Shown here: positions 7,266 to 14,377 of the stretch, in pieces
How positions within the stretch are numbered: the first letter of the stretch is position 1
Layout of the letters: the number at the start of each line of letters is the position of its first letter
Source of the DNA: an uncultured Flavobacterium sp.
Lineage (GTDB): Bacteria > Bacteroidota > Bacteroidia > Flavobacteriales > Flavobacteriaceae
Direction of reading: 5' to 3'
Assembly: GCF_946479975.1 (NCBI RefSeq)
Contig: NZ_CAMLIX010000097.1
Span: forward strand, 1 to 17,757
DNA length: 17,757 nucleotides
Position numbers and translations under genes: made by a program
Notes under the pieces: model-generated
What the model saw: only the letters and a program-made list of their open reading frames with translations
Database searches by the model: none
Told to the model about the DNA's origin: nothing

Positions 7266-7283
7266 GTATCTAAATCTTTTTGA

Positions 7284-8309
7284 TTATTTGCTCAATCTGT
7301 GTAATGTAAACGTCATGGCACTCAAAAGGAAAAACGCCATAATCTGGTGAATTAATCCTAAAGCCAAAGGAACGCTATACAATAAAGTAAAAACTCCCAG
7401 TAAAAACTGAATGAAAACAAAAACTACTAAAGTGTTGATTCCGTTTGCCTGCGTACGTGTAAGTGAATATTTTTTGCTTTTGAAGAAAAGAAAAAGAATA
7501 ATTGCCACAACGACATAAGCAAAAGTTCGGTGTACAAACTGAACGCCACTTTTTCCTTCAATTAAATTCTTTATCAAAGAAGATTGCTCAATAAAAACCG
7601 ATTCGTGAATAAATTCTCCATCGCTCATTAAAGGCCAGTGATTGTGAATTAAACCTGCATTTAAACCTGCAACAAATCCGCCATAAATAATCTGAATCAA
7701 TAAAGCGACTAAAGCAAAACGAGCAATTTTGCGAAGAGGCAAAATCTTATTGATATTTCTTTCAGGATAAATTAAATCCAGCGCTACCCAAAGTGTGTAA
7801 GCAAAAGTAATAAATGCAAAAGTTAAGTGTAAAGACAGTCTAAAGTGACTCACATCTGGATTGTCGATTAAGCCGCTTCGAACCATAAACCAACCCAAAA
7901 ATCCTTGGAAACCTCCCATTGCCAAAAGAACAATACATTTTTTGATAGTTGGAGTATCTAATTTTTTCTTAGCTAGAAAGTAAACAAAAGGAACAAAGAA
8001 AACCAAACCAATAATACGTCCAATGAAACGGTGGAACCATTCCCAGAAATAAATAAATTTATAATCGGCTAATTGAAAATCGTTGTGAATATTGATTTTT
8101 TGATATTCTGGAAATTTCTTGTATTGCTCAAAAGCTTCATTCCATTTTGCATCTGTCAAAGGAGGAAAAGTATCAGTTACCAAATGCCAGTCGGTCATTG
8201 ATAAACCTGAATTGGTTAGACGGGTAATACCGCCCACAACAACCATTAAAAATAATAAAACACAACCTGATAGTAACCAAATGATTACTGATTTATTCTC
8301 TTTTTTCAT
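7284..8309 (-). CDS. ctaA: Heme A synthase (COX15/CtaA family)
   Basis: Integral membrane enzyme that oxidises the C8 methyl of heme O to the formyl group of heme A for aa3-type cytochrome oxidases. The protein of 341 residues has about eight hydrophobic helices, the usual size for the COX15-like branch. Signatures include the N-terminal GGITRLTNSGLSMTDWH, EWFHRFIGR (the ExxHR heme-ligand motif), SLHLTFAF, VQFVHRTFAY and the C-terminal LGLIHQIMAFFLL, giving the pairs of histidines expected for two heme sites. It starts 11 bases after the cca gene ends, on the same strand, so the two are probably co-transcribed although functionally unrelated. It ends just before a bidirectional terminator. 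Confidence 0.95.
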   Translation of the reverse strand: MKKENKSVIIWLLSGCVLLFLMVVVGGITRLTNSGLSMTDWHLVTDTFPPLTDAKWNEAFEQYKKFPEYQKINIHNDFQLADYKFIYFWEWFHRFIGRIIGLVFFVPFVYFLAKKKLDTPTIKKCIVLLAMGGFQGFLGWFMVRSGLIDNPDVSHFRLSLHLTFAFITFAYTLWVALDLIYPERNINKILPLRKIARFALVALLIQIIYGGFVAGLNAGLIHNHWPLMSDGEFIHESVFIEQSSLIKNLIEGKSGVQFVHRTFAYVVVAIILFLFFKSKKYSLTRTQANGINTLVVFVFIQFLLGVFTLLYSVPLALGLIHQIMAFFLLSAMTFTLHRLSK

Positions 8310-8320
8310 TTTATTAAAAC

Positions 8321-9754
8321 TTATTTCTCTACTTTTTTTAAGCCTAACTTCGCAGCTCTTTTAATCACAAAATCATAAGCCGCCTGATATTCATTTGGAA
8401 TATCTCCTTCTAGGATTGCTTCTTTTACCGCTTCTTTTAAAACTCCAATTTCGCGTGAAGGTTTCAAATCGAACATTTCCATAATTTCTTCGCCCGTAAT
8501 TGGCGGCTGAAAATTACGCACTTGATCGCGTTCTTCCACTTCCACTATTTTTCTGCGAACAACTTCAAAGTTTTTATGGTATTTTTTAAATTTTGATGGA
8601 TTCTTCGTCGTAATATCCGCTTCACATAAAGTCATTAAATTTTCTACATCTTCGCCAGCATCAAAAACTAAACGACGTACAGCACTGTCAGTTACAATAT
8701 CTTCGGCCAAAACAATTGGGCGCGAACTCATAATCACCATTTTTTGCACGAACTTCATTTTATGGTTCAAAGGCATATGTAAACGCTCGAATATTTTCTT
8801 TGCCATTTTTCCGCCAAGAAATTCATGGCCGTGAAAAGTCCAACCCTGTTTTTTGTTGAAACGTTTTGTTGGCGCTTTTCCAATATCATGCAACAATGCC
8901 GACCAGCGTAACCAAACATCATCTGTATTTGGGCAAATATTATCGACAACTTCAAGAGTGTGATAAAAATTGTTTTTATGCGTATGACCTTCAATTTCTT
9001 CCACCTGATTCAACGCTGTTAACTCAGGTAAAATTAAATCTAAAAGTCCGGTTTTGTATAAAAGTAAAAATCCTGTTGAAGGTTTATCTGTCGAAAGAAT
9101 TTTATTTAATTCATCTACAATTCTTTCGCCAGAAATAATATTAATACGTTCTGCATTTTTCGTAATCGCATTCAATGAATTTTCTTCAATCTCAAAATTC
9201 AATTGTGTTGCAAAACGAATTGCACGAAGCATTCGCAAAGGATCGTCAGAATACGTAATATCTGGATCCAAAGGCGTTTTGATTGTTTTATTTTCTAAAT
9301 CTGTTAAACCATCAAATGGATCTAACAGTTCTCCGAAATTATTTTCATTCAATGATAAAGCCAATGCATTGATCGTAAAATCTCGACGGTTTTGATCGTC
9401 TTGCAAAGTTCCGTTTTCAACAATCGGGTTTCGGCTGTCACGGTTATAAGATTCTTTTCGCGCGCCTACAAATTCAATATCGGTATCTTCAAAACGAAGC
9501 ATTGCCGTTCCGTAATTTTTAAAGACCTGAACTTTTGGTTTATTCGGAAGTAAATCAGAAACTTTTAAAGCCAATTCAATGCCGCTTCCAACTGCGACAA
9601 CATCAATATCTTTTTTAGAACCTCGATTTAAAAGTAAGTCACGAACAAATCCGCCGATCACGTATGAGTCAACGTTTAATTCCTGAGATGCTTTCGAAAT
9701 GATTTCGAAGATTTTGTTTTGTAATGCAGATTTATAGTTTGTTTGTATAGCCAC
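8321..9754 (-). CDS. cca: CCA-adding enzyme / poly(A) polymerase family tRNA nucleotidyltransferase with HD domain
   Basis: Cytoplasmic nucleotidyltransferase that probably repairs or adds the CCA end of tRNAs, 477 residues. The polymerase head shows [11 protein letters not shown] and [11 protein letters not shown], where the DxD aspartates bind the catalytic metal, followed by [11 protein letters not shown] and the [11 protein letters not shown] block. A C-terminal HD domain follows ([16 protein letters not shown], then [11 protein letters not shown]). Class II enzymes share this fold with poly(A) polymerases, so substrate choice cannot be fixed from sequence. The only conventional start is GTG 9754 ([11 protein letters not shown]..., read as Met). 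This GTG lies inside a GCCACGAATTCA-type repeat, with an in-frame TAA a few codons upstream, so the native 5' end may have been overwritten by the repeat. The family match is strong; the start is uncertain. Confidence 0.93.
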   Translation of the reverse strand: MAIQTNYKSALQNKIFEIISKASQELNVDSYVIGGFVRDLLLNRGSKKDIDVVAVGSGIELALKVSDLLPNKPKVQVFKNYGTAMLRFEDTDIEFVGARKESYNRDSRNPIVENGTLQDDQNRRDFTINALALSLNENNFGELLDPFDGLTDLENKTIKTPLDPDITYSDDPLRMLRAIRFATQLNFEIEENSLNAITKNAERINIISGERIVDELNKILSTDKPSTGFLLLYKTGLLDLILPELTALNQVEEIEGHTHKNNFYHTLEVVDNICPNTDDVWLRWSALLHDIGKAPTKRFNKKQGWTFHGHEFLGGKMAKKIFERLHMPLNHKMKFVQKMVIMSSRPIVLAEDIVTDSAVRRLVFDAGEDVENLMTLCEADITTKNPSKFKKYHKNFEVVRRKIVEVEERDQVRNFQPPITGEEIMEMFDLKPSREIGVLKEAVKEAILEGDIPNEYQAAYDFVIKRAAKLGLKKVEK

Positions 9755-9770
9755 GAATTCACTAATTTTT
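9750..9770 (+). repeat. GCCACGAATTCA-type repeat at the cca / GxxExxY junction
   Basis: Begins GCCACGAATTCACTAATT. The same 21-base segment with two to three changes recurs in direct orientation at 10159-10179, on the other side of the GxxExxY gene, and again at 10389. On the minus strand it contains both the GTG start of cca and the first bases of the TAA stop of the GxxExxY gene. Confidence 0.75.
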
Positions 9771-10143
9771 ATAAAATGATACGTTTATGTTCGAGTGAGG
9801 AAGAATTAAAATTTGCCAAAATTGCTAATTTATTTTTGGAAACTTTTAGATAATTAAGACATTGTGAAATGTATTTTGGATGCAAATAATCGCTTGATTT
9901 TATTTCAAGTATAATTTGATCAAATAAAACAAAATCAGCATAAAATTTGTGATCTAATATTATGTCTTTATAATTTACCAAATACTCTTTTTCTCTTTCA
10001 AATGGAATATTGGCTTTTTTGAATTCATATTCTAAAGCATCTTTATATACAATTTCAGAAAAACCTCCACCTAAATTTCTATGAACATCAAATAAAATTC
10101 CCATTATCTGATAGCTTTCCTGCTGATACAATATTTTTGACAT
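9769..10143 (-). CDS. GxxExxY family protein (PD-(D/E)xK nuclease-like fold)
   Basis: Small protein of 124 residues. The name-giving motif is at Gly27-Phe-Ser-Glu30-Ile-Val-Tyr33, within [19 protein letters not shown]. Further on are Asp70 ([11 protein letters not shown]) and Glu80-Ile-Lys82 (ILEIKS), matching the D...ExK core of PD-(D/E)xK nucleases, so the active site looks intact. The family is abundant and scattered in Bacteroidota; its role is not established. The gene lies between two direct repeats, 14 bases upstream of cca on the same strand, in a position that suggests insertion between cca and its promoter. The ATG at 10143 is followed by a normal N-terminal helix. No partner toxin or antitoxin gene was seen. 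Confidence 0.88.
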   Translation of the reverse strand: MSKILYQQESYQIMGILFDVHRNLGGGFSEIVYKDALEYEFKKANIPFEREKEYLVNYKDIILDHKFYADFVLFDQIILEIKSSDYLHPKYISQCLNYLKVSKNKLAILANFNSSSLEHKRIIL

Positions 10144-10158
10144 GTTCTAAATTTTTTC

Positions 10159-10217
10159 GCCACGAATTCAAGAATTTTTGTAATTAATTTTAAAAAGTTA
10201 ATTCGTGAATTTGTGGC
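10159..10217. repeat. Palindromic GCCACGAATTCA repeat, 59 bp
   Basis: Left arm GCCACGAATTCAAGAATT (from 10159) and right arm AATTCGTGAATTTGTGGC (to 10217) are imperfect inverted copies that could form a long hairpin. It lies in the leader of the GxxExxY gene. The bases before it (TTTTTGACATG..., from 10134) are duplicated in front of the next copy at 10364. Confidence 0.75.
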
Positions 10218-10276
10218 TATTATTTAGAACAACTTTCAATTTTTTGTATTGAAAATGTTTTTGGAATTTCTGCTTG

Positions 10277-10284
10277 CAAATTTA
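10277..10284 (-). promoter_or_regulatory. Possible -7 box for the GxxExxY-cca-ctaA unit
   Basis: On the minus strand TAAATTTG matches TAnnTTTG and is followed by CA, as often seen in flavobacterial promoters. No TTG is at the ideal -33 distance. A start near 10270 would give a leader of about 125 bases that crosses the 59-bp palindrome. Confidence 0.35.
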
Positions 10285-10388
10285 CAACATAGAAAATGCC
10301 TTTTATAATCTATTGTTCACTTTTTTGAATAAATTCACAATTTTTTAGATTAAGCGCATAGATTTTTTGACATGATCAAAATTTTTCT

Positions 10389-10504
10389 GCCACGAATTCA
10401 CGAATTTATTTTAATCATTTAGAATAAATTCGTGCGATGAATGACACAAATTCATTCGAAACTAAACTCAAAGATTGTAAAAAATAAATTCGTGAATTCG
10501 TGGC
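10389..10504. repeat. 116-bp element with perfect 22-bp inverted ends
   Basis: Left end GCCACGAATTCACGAATT... (10389-10410) and right end (10483-10504) are exact reverse complements over 22 bases. An internal, diverged half-copy (AATAAATTCGTGCGATGAATG, begins 10423) sits between them. There is no ORF inside. The size and inverted ends resemble a miniature inverted-repeat element of the same family as the copies at 9750 and 10159. No target-site duplication was evident. Confidence 0.7.
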
Positions 10505-10568
10505 GAAAAAAAATATAAACAGATAGAACAAATCAATTGCAAACGATAATTTTTAAAAATGCAATTTG

Positions 10569-10576
10569 TATTTTTG
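10569..10576 (+). promoter_or_regulatory. Possible -7 box for yaaA
   Basis: TATTTTTG matches TAnnTTTG and lies 20 bases before the ATG of yaaA, giving a leader of about 10-15 bases. No TTG is present at the usual -33 spacing. Confidence 0.3.
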
Positions 10577-10596
10577 AATTATACAAAAACGCACCA

Positions 10597-11355
10597 ATGA
10601 AAATTGTTATATCTCCAGCGAAATCTCTGAATTTCGAAAAAGAATTACCAACATCTCAATATACAGAACCATCTTTTTTAAAAGAAGCACGACTGGTTCA
10701 TAAAGTAGTAAAACAAAAAAAGCCTTCTGAATTATCGGAATTAATGTCAATCTCAGACAAGTTAGCCGATTTAAACTGGAAAAGAAATCAGGATTGGAAA
10801 ACGCCTTTTACACAAGAAAATGCACGTCCGGCAGTTTATACTTTTGATGGCGATGTTTATACAGGATTAGATGCGTATACAATTCCGCTAGAAAAATTAG
10901 ATTCTTTACAAGATAAACTAAGAATCTTATCTGGGCTTTACGGACTTTTAAAACCTTTAGATTTAATGCAGGCGTATCGTTTAGAAATGGGAACCAAAAT
11001 GCCGGTTGCAGAATCTAAAAACTTACATGAATTTTGGAAACCAACAGTGACAAAAGCTTTGAATAAAGAATTGAAAAAAGATGAATTATTCGTGAATCTA
11101 GCGAGTAACGAATATTTTTCTGCTGTTGATGTAAAAGCGTTGAAAGTGCCGGTAATTACGCCAGATTTTAAAGATTATAAAGACGGAAAATTAAAAATGA
11201 TCAGTTTCTTCGCGAAAAAGGCGAGAGGAATGATGGTGCGTTATATTATCGATACAAACGCCGAAACTATTGATGATTTAAAAGGTTTCAATTATGATGG
11301 ATATCGGTTTGATGCCAATCTTTCAAAAGGAAATCATTTGGTTTTTACGAGATGA
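10597..11355 (+). CDS. yaaA: Peroxide stress protein YaaA (DUF328/UPF0246 family)
   Basis: Cytoplasmic protein of 252 residues, full length for the family. In Escherichia coli YaaA limits intracellular free iron during hydrogen peroxide stress and binds DNA; the role here is inferred by family. Recognisable blocks are the N-terminus MKIVISPAKSLNFEK, MSISDKLADLNWKRNQDW, YTFDGDVYTGLDAY, LRILSGLYGLLKPLDLMQAYRLEMG and the C-terminal RGMMVRYIID and FNYDGYRFDANLS. ATG 10597 was chosen because homologous proteins begin exactly at MKIVISPAKS; a longer frame from TTG 10537 adds 20 non-conserved residues. It stands alone, with repeats on both sides and a terminator downstream. Confidence 0.95.
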   Translation: MKIVISPAKSLNFEKELPTSQYTEPSFLKEARLVHKVVKQKKPSELSELMSISDKLADLNWKRNQDWKTPFTQENARPAVYTFDGDVYTGLDAYTIPLEKLDSLQDKLRILSGLYGLLKPLDLMQAYRLEMGTKMPVAESKNLHEFWKPTVTKALNKELKKDELFVNLASNEYFSAVDVKALKVPVITPDFKDYKDGKLKMISFFAKKARGMMVRYIIDTNAETIDDLKGFNYDGYRFDANLSKGNHLVFTR

Positions 11356-11371
11356 TTTTTTAAAAGAGGCT

Positions 11372-11402
11372 GAGGTTCTAAGTTGCTAAGATTCTAAGCT
11401 TT
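11372..11402 (-). repeat. TTAGAACC-type dispersed repeat, inverse copy
   Basis: The minus strand reads AGCTTAGAATCTTAGCAACT then TAGAACCTCA, closely matching the copy at 2329-2365. It lies 16 bases after the yaaA stop. Confidence 0.55.
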
Positions 11403-11410
11403 TTAAAAAA

Positions 11411-11456
11411 GAGTCGTAGACTCGACGCATATTGTAGACAGGGATTTCAATCTCTG
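11411..11456 (+). repeat. GTAG-hairpin element, copy D
   Basis: Hairpin GAGTC-GTA-GACTC (11411-11423), 10 bases, GTAG (11434-11437), then CAGGGATT-TC-AATCTCTG (11439-11456), with one G-T mismatch that would be a G-U pair in RNA. Preceded by A6, as in copy C. Confidence 0.7.
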
Positions 11457-11469
11457 TTGTTTTTATAAA

Positions 11470-11516
11470 GAGTCGGAGACTCGATGTATATTGTAGGCAG
11501 GGATTTCAATCCCTGC
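11470..11516 (+). repeat. GTAG-hairpin element, copy E
   Basis: Hairpin GAGTC-GGA-GACTC (11470-11482), 10 bases, GTAG (11493-11496), then GCAGGGATT-TC-AATCCCTGC (11497-11516), fully paired. It is almost identical to copy D, so the two look like a recent tandem duplication. Confidence 0.7.
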
Positions 11517-11531
11517 TCGGCATTGTTCAGA

Positions 11532-11563
11532 ATTATATTGTAGGCAGGGATTTCAATCCCTGC
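11532..11563 (+). repeat. GTAG-hairpin element, half copy F
   Basis: ATTATATTGTAG followed by GCAGGGATT-TC-AATCCCTGC (11544-11563), identical to the second half of copy E. The upstream GAGTC hairpin is missing. Confidence 0.65.
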
Positions 11564-11570
11564 CTCGGAA

Positions 11571-11598
11571 TTATATTGTAGGAGGAATTTCAATCCCT
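11571..11598 (+). repeat. GTAG-hairpin element, decayed half copy G
   Basis: TTATATTGTAG followed by GAGGAATTTCAATCCCT. The palindrome has lost bases in its left arm. It is the last of four copies in tandem, with start-to-start spacings of about 59, 47 and 38 bases. Confidence 0.55.
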
Positions 11599-11630
11599 AT
11601 TATTTTGCATGTAAATAATCAACAAAAATA

Positions 11631-11665
11631 AAAAGCCGAGTTACAGGAAAGTAAACTCGGCTTTT
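11631..11665. terminator. Bidirectional intrinsic terminator between yaaA and the efflux operon
   Basis: AAAAGCCGAGTTAC (11631-11644) pairs with GTAAACTCGGCTTTT (11651-11665), with a single bulged A and a loop of six bases. A-run and T-run flanks allow use in both directions. It lies between convergent yaaA and the emrB-like gene. Confidence 0.9.
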
Positions 11666-11690
11666 TCGTATTATAAATAATTATCAAATA

Positions 11691-13280
11691 TTAATGCATC
11701 GCATCTGCGGGATTAACCTTGTTTTTTCCTTTTTTAATAAAAAGGATAATAGGAATACAACATAAAAACATGATTCCTAAATACATGAAAATATCCATGT
11801 AAGCCATTACAGTACTTTGTTTCATTACAGAATATTCTATCGCTTGGTAGGCTTTTTTCAAAGCGACATCTGCGCTATAACCTTTGGCCATAAAAGCGTG
11901 CTGCATTCCGGTAATACGCTGCTGTACATCAAACTTTGCAGGATCTAAATTGTTAATTAAATCTACTCGGTGTGACTGGCTGAAACGTGTGATAAAAGTG
12001 GTAATAATCGCAATACCAAATGAACCTCCTAACTGACGCATCATTCCGGTAAAAGCCGCTCCTTCACCAATATGTTTTCCTTTTAAGGTTGAAAGTGAAA
12101 GCGTAGTAATTGGAACGAAAAGCAATCCAAGACCAATTCCTCTCAAAATTAATGGCCAATACATATGTTCTACACCCGTATCTGGCGTCATTCTTGAATA
12201 CATCATAAAAGTAAAGAAGAAGAAAACTAAAAATCCAACTCCTACCATATAACCTTGTGGCACACCTTTCTGAATCATATTTCCAACAAAAGGCATCATG
12301 ATCGCGGTTGTTATAGATCCTGGAATCAATAATAAACCTGCATCAGTTGCTGTCCATCCTAAAATTGACTGCGTATAAATCGGGATAATCAAAGTTGATC
12401 CGTATAAACCAAAACCAAGAATAAAACACATTACGGTTCCTATTCGTAGATTTCCATCTTTTAGAACACTCAAGTTTACAATTGGATATTTATAAGTAAG
12501 CTCCCTCCAAATAAATAAAACCAATCCGAGAACGGTTACAACACTTAAGGTTACAATTAGAGAATCGTTAAACCAGTCGTCTTGTTGTCCGTGTTCTAAT
12601 ACGAATTGCAAAGATCCAATGAAGGCACTCAGCAAGATAATTCCCCACCAGTCAACCTGATTGGCTTTTAATTTTTCTCCATATTTCGGACTTCTAACAA
12701 AAGTTAAAGCCAAAATAGTAGCAATAATTCCCAACGGAATATTGATATAGAAAATATAAGGCCAAGAATAATTATCTACTAAATATCCTCCCAAAGGCGG
12801 ACCTAAAGTTGGACCAACAATTACACCCATTCCGTAAATAGCCTGCGCCATTCCGCGTTTTGCAACGGGGTAACTTTCGGTAATAATCGTTTGGGCTGTC
12901 ACCAATAGCGCTCCACCACCCATACCTTGTACGAATCGAAAGGCTACTAGTTCCCATATATTGGAGGCGTTACCACACAAGAAGGAGCAGACTGTAAATA
13001 TTATGATCGAAGCCACAAAATAATTTCGTCTTCCAAATTGCTGTGATAGCCAGCTCGTCATCGGAATTACAATAACATTCGCAATTGCGTATGCTGTAAT
13101 TACCCATGCAACGTCTGTCAGGGTTGCCCCAAGACTTCCTCGCATGTCCGTTAGCGCTACGTTTACAATCGTTGTGTCTACAATTTCCAGCAATGCACAA
13201 AGTACTGCCGTAATCGTAATGACAACACGTCTAAAACCGTATTCTACTAAATCGTCATCTGCTTGTACTGCTGTTGCCAT
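11691..13280 (-). CDS. DHA2-family MFS multidrug efflux transporter (EmrB/QacA type)
   Basis: Inner-membrane proton-coupled drug exporter, 529 residues, the normal size for the 14-helix DHA2 family. The first helix contains ALLEIVDTTIVNVAL, the typical D-T/x-TIVNVAL motif. Motif A appears as SWLSQQFGRRNYF after helix 2, and motif C as GMGVIVGPTLGPPLGGYL near helix 5. The C-terminus is a basic tail (KKGKNKVNPADAMH). It is the last gene of the operon: the membrane-fusion gene ends 5 bases upstream, and with the TolC-like protein they would form a tripartite pump through both membranes. Substrates cannot be read from sequence. The emrB name is by analogy only, so no symbol is given. Confidence 0.94.
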   Translation of the reverse strand: MATAVQADDDLVEYGFRRVVITITAVLCALLEIVDTTIVNVALTDMRGSLGATLTDVAWVITAYAIANVIVIPMTSWLSQQFGRRNYFVASIIIFTVCSFLCGNASNIWELVAFRFVQGMGGGALLVTAQTIITESYPVAKRGMAQAIYGMGVIVGPTLGPPLGGYLVDNYSWPYIFYINIPLGIIATILALTFVRSPKYGEKLKANQVDWWGIILLSAFIGSLQFVLEHGQQDDWFNDSLIVTLSVVTVLGLVLFIWRELTYKYPIVNLSVLKDGNLRIGTVMCFILGFGLYGSTLIIPIYTQSILGWTATDAGLLLIPGSITTAIMMPFVGNMIQKGVPQGYMVGVGFLVFFFFTFMMYSRMTPDTGVEHMYWPLILRGIGLGLLFVPITTLSLSTLKGKHIGEGAAFTGMMRQLGGSFGIAIITTFITRFSQSHRVDLINNLDPAKFDVQQRITGMQHAFMAKGYSADVALKKAYQAIEYSVMKQSTVMAYMDIFMYLGIMFLCCIPIILFIKKGKNKVNPADAMH

Positions 13281-13285
13281 TTATT

Positions 13286-14365
13286 TTATTTCAAATGTAC
13301 ATCTACATCAACGTTCATTCCTGGGCGTAATAATTTTACTTTTTCAGGATCGTTTGATTGGTCTATACTAATTTTTACTGGTAATCTCTGAATTGTTTTT
13401 ACGAAGTTTCCTGTTGCATTGTCAGGAGGTAATAATGAAAAACGAGATCCAGTAGCAGGTGAAAATGAAGTTACAGTTCCTTTAAATTCATAGTTAGGGT
13501 AAGCATCTACTTTTAGACTTACTTTTTGTCCCACAACCATTTTGTTTAATTGTGTTTCTTTAAAGTTAGCTACAACCCAAGCTTCAGTATTGTTGATGAT
13601 ATAAAATAAAGACTGCCCCGGCTGAACCAATTGTCCTGGCTGGATATCAACTTTAGAAACCTGACCATCAATTGCAGCTGTAACTACAGTATAACTTAAG
13701 TTTAAGTGTGCAACATCAAGCATTGTTTTTGCTTTTTTGATGTTTGCTGCAGCAACTTCTGTTTGTTTGTCAGAAACTTTAGATTTTGACTGAATAACCG
13801 ATTTTTGGTAAGAAGTAGCTCTTTGTTGTTGCTCTAAAACACGTACTTGATTTTCAGCTTCTTCTTTTGCAGTTTGAGCTTGTTCAAATTGTTGTTTTGT
13901 AATCGTATGTGTTTTGTACAAATTATTATAACGGTTGAAATCGTTTGTAAGCTGTCTCAATCTAATTTTTGCACTTTCGATAGAACCACCAGCAGATCTC
14001 ATTTGAGCATCTGATACTGAGATACTTGCGTAAGCACTTCCGATATCAGCTTTTGCAGCTTCGTATTGACCTTCAGCGCCCAATACTGCAGCATTTGCCT
14101 CATCGATTTTTAATTGGTAATCTCTCTTATCGATAGTAAATAAAGTATCTCCTTTTTTTACATAATCATTATCTTTCACATAAACTTTACTGATATATCC
14201 TGAAACTCTAGGAATAATCGGATTCATTCTTTTTTCGACTTGAGCGTCATCCGTTTCTTCGTGTCCTTGAGCGTGTAAGTATTTTGATATTCCGTAAGTT
14301 CCTCCCACTAAAACCAAAACGGTTAGTATGATGATGAATTTTTTATTTGTCTTTTTCTTTTCCAT
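13286..14365 (-). CDS. HlyD/EmrA-type periplasmic membrane-fusion protein
   Basis: Adaptor of a tripartite efflux pump, 359 residues. A single N-terminal membrane helix (about 9-27) follows a Lys-rich start (MEKKKTNKKF). Next comes the first half of a lipoyl-like domain (MNPIIPRVSGYISKVYVKDNDYVKKGDTLF), a long alpha-helical hairpin (about 75-210, rich in Gln, Ala and Glu), the second lipoyl half (AAIDGQVSKVDIQPGQLVQPGQSLFYI) and a beta-barrel domain ending RLPVKISIDQ...LLRPGMNVDVDVHL. This order matches EmrA, the partner of DHA2 transporters. The gene starts 12 bases after the TolC-like gene and ends 5 bases before the transporter gene. Confidence 0.95.
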   Translation of the reverse strand: MEKKKTNKKFIIILTVLVLVGGTYGISKYLHAQGHEETDDAQVEKRMNPIIPRVSGYISKVYVKDNDYVKKGDTLFTIDKRDYQLKIDEANAAVLGAEGQYEAAKADIGSAYASISVSDAQMRSAGGSIESAKIRLRQLTNDFNRYNNLYKTHTITKQQFEQAQTAKEEAENQVRVLEQQQRATSYQKSVIQSKSKVSDKQTEVAAANIKKAKTMLDVAHLNLSYTVVTAAIDGQVSKVDIQPGQLVQPGQSLFYIINNTEAWVVANFKETQLNKMVVGQKVSLKVDAYPNYEFKGTVTSFSPATGSRFSLLPPDNATGNFVKTIQRLPVKISIDQSNDPEKVKLLRPGMNVDVDVHLK

Positions 14366-14377
14366 GAGAGCTATCGA

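Noticed and set aside
6973..7283. A small RNA or riboswitch gene
   Set aside because: The paired structures are explained by the repeated GTAG-hairpin elements and a terminator. No promoter-like box or unique conserved core was identified.
8767..9395. Several open frames overlapping the cca gene on both strands
   Set aside because: They lie antisense to or out of frame with a clearly conserved enzyme and show no protein-family features.
10537..10596. TTG-started N-terminal extension of yaaA
   Set aside because: The family starts at MKIVISPAKS (ATG 10597); the extension is low-complexity and not family-like.
11411..11598. CRISPR-like series of similar repeats
   Set aside because: Unit spacing is irregular (59, 47, 38 bases), the sequences between units resemble each other rather than being unique spacers, and no cas genes are present.
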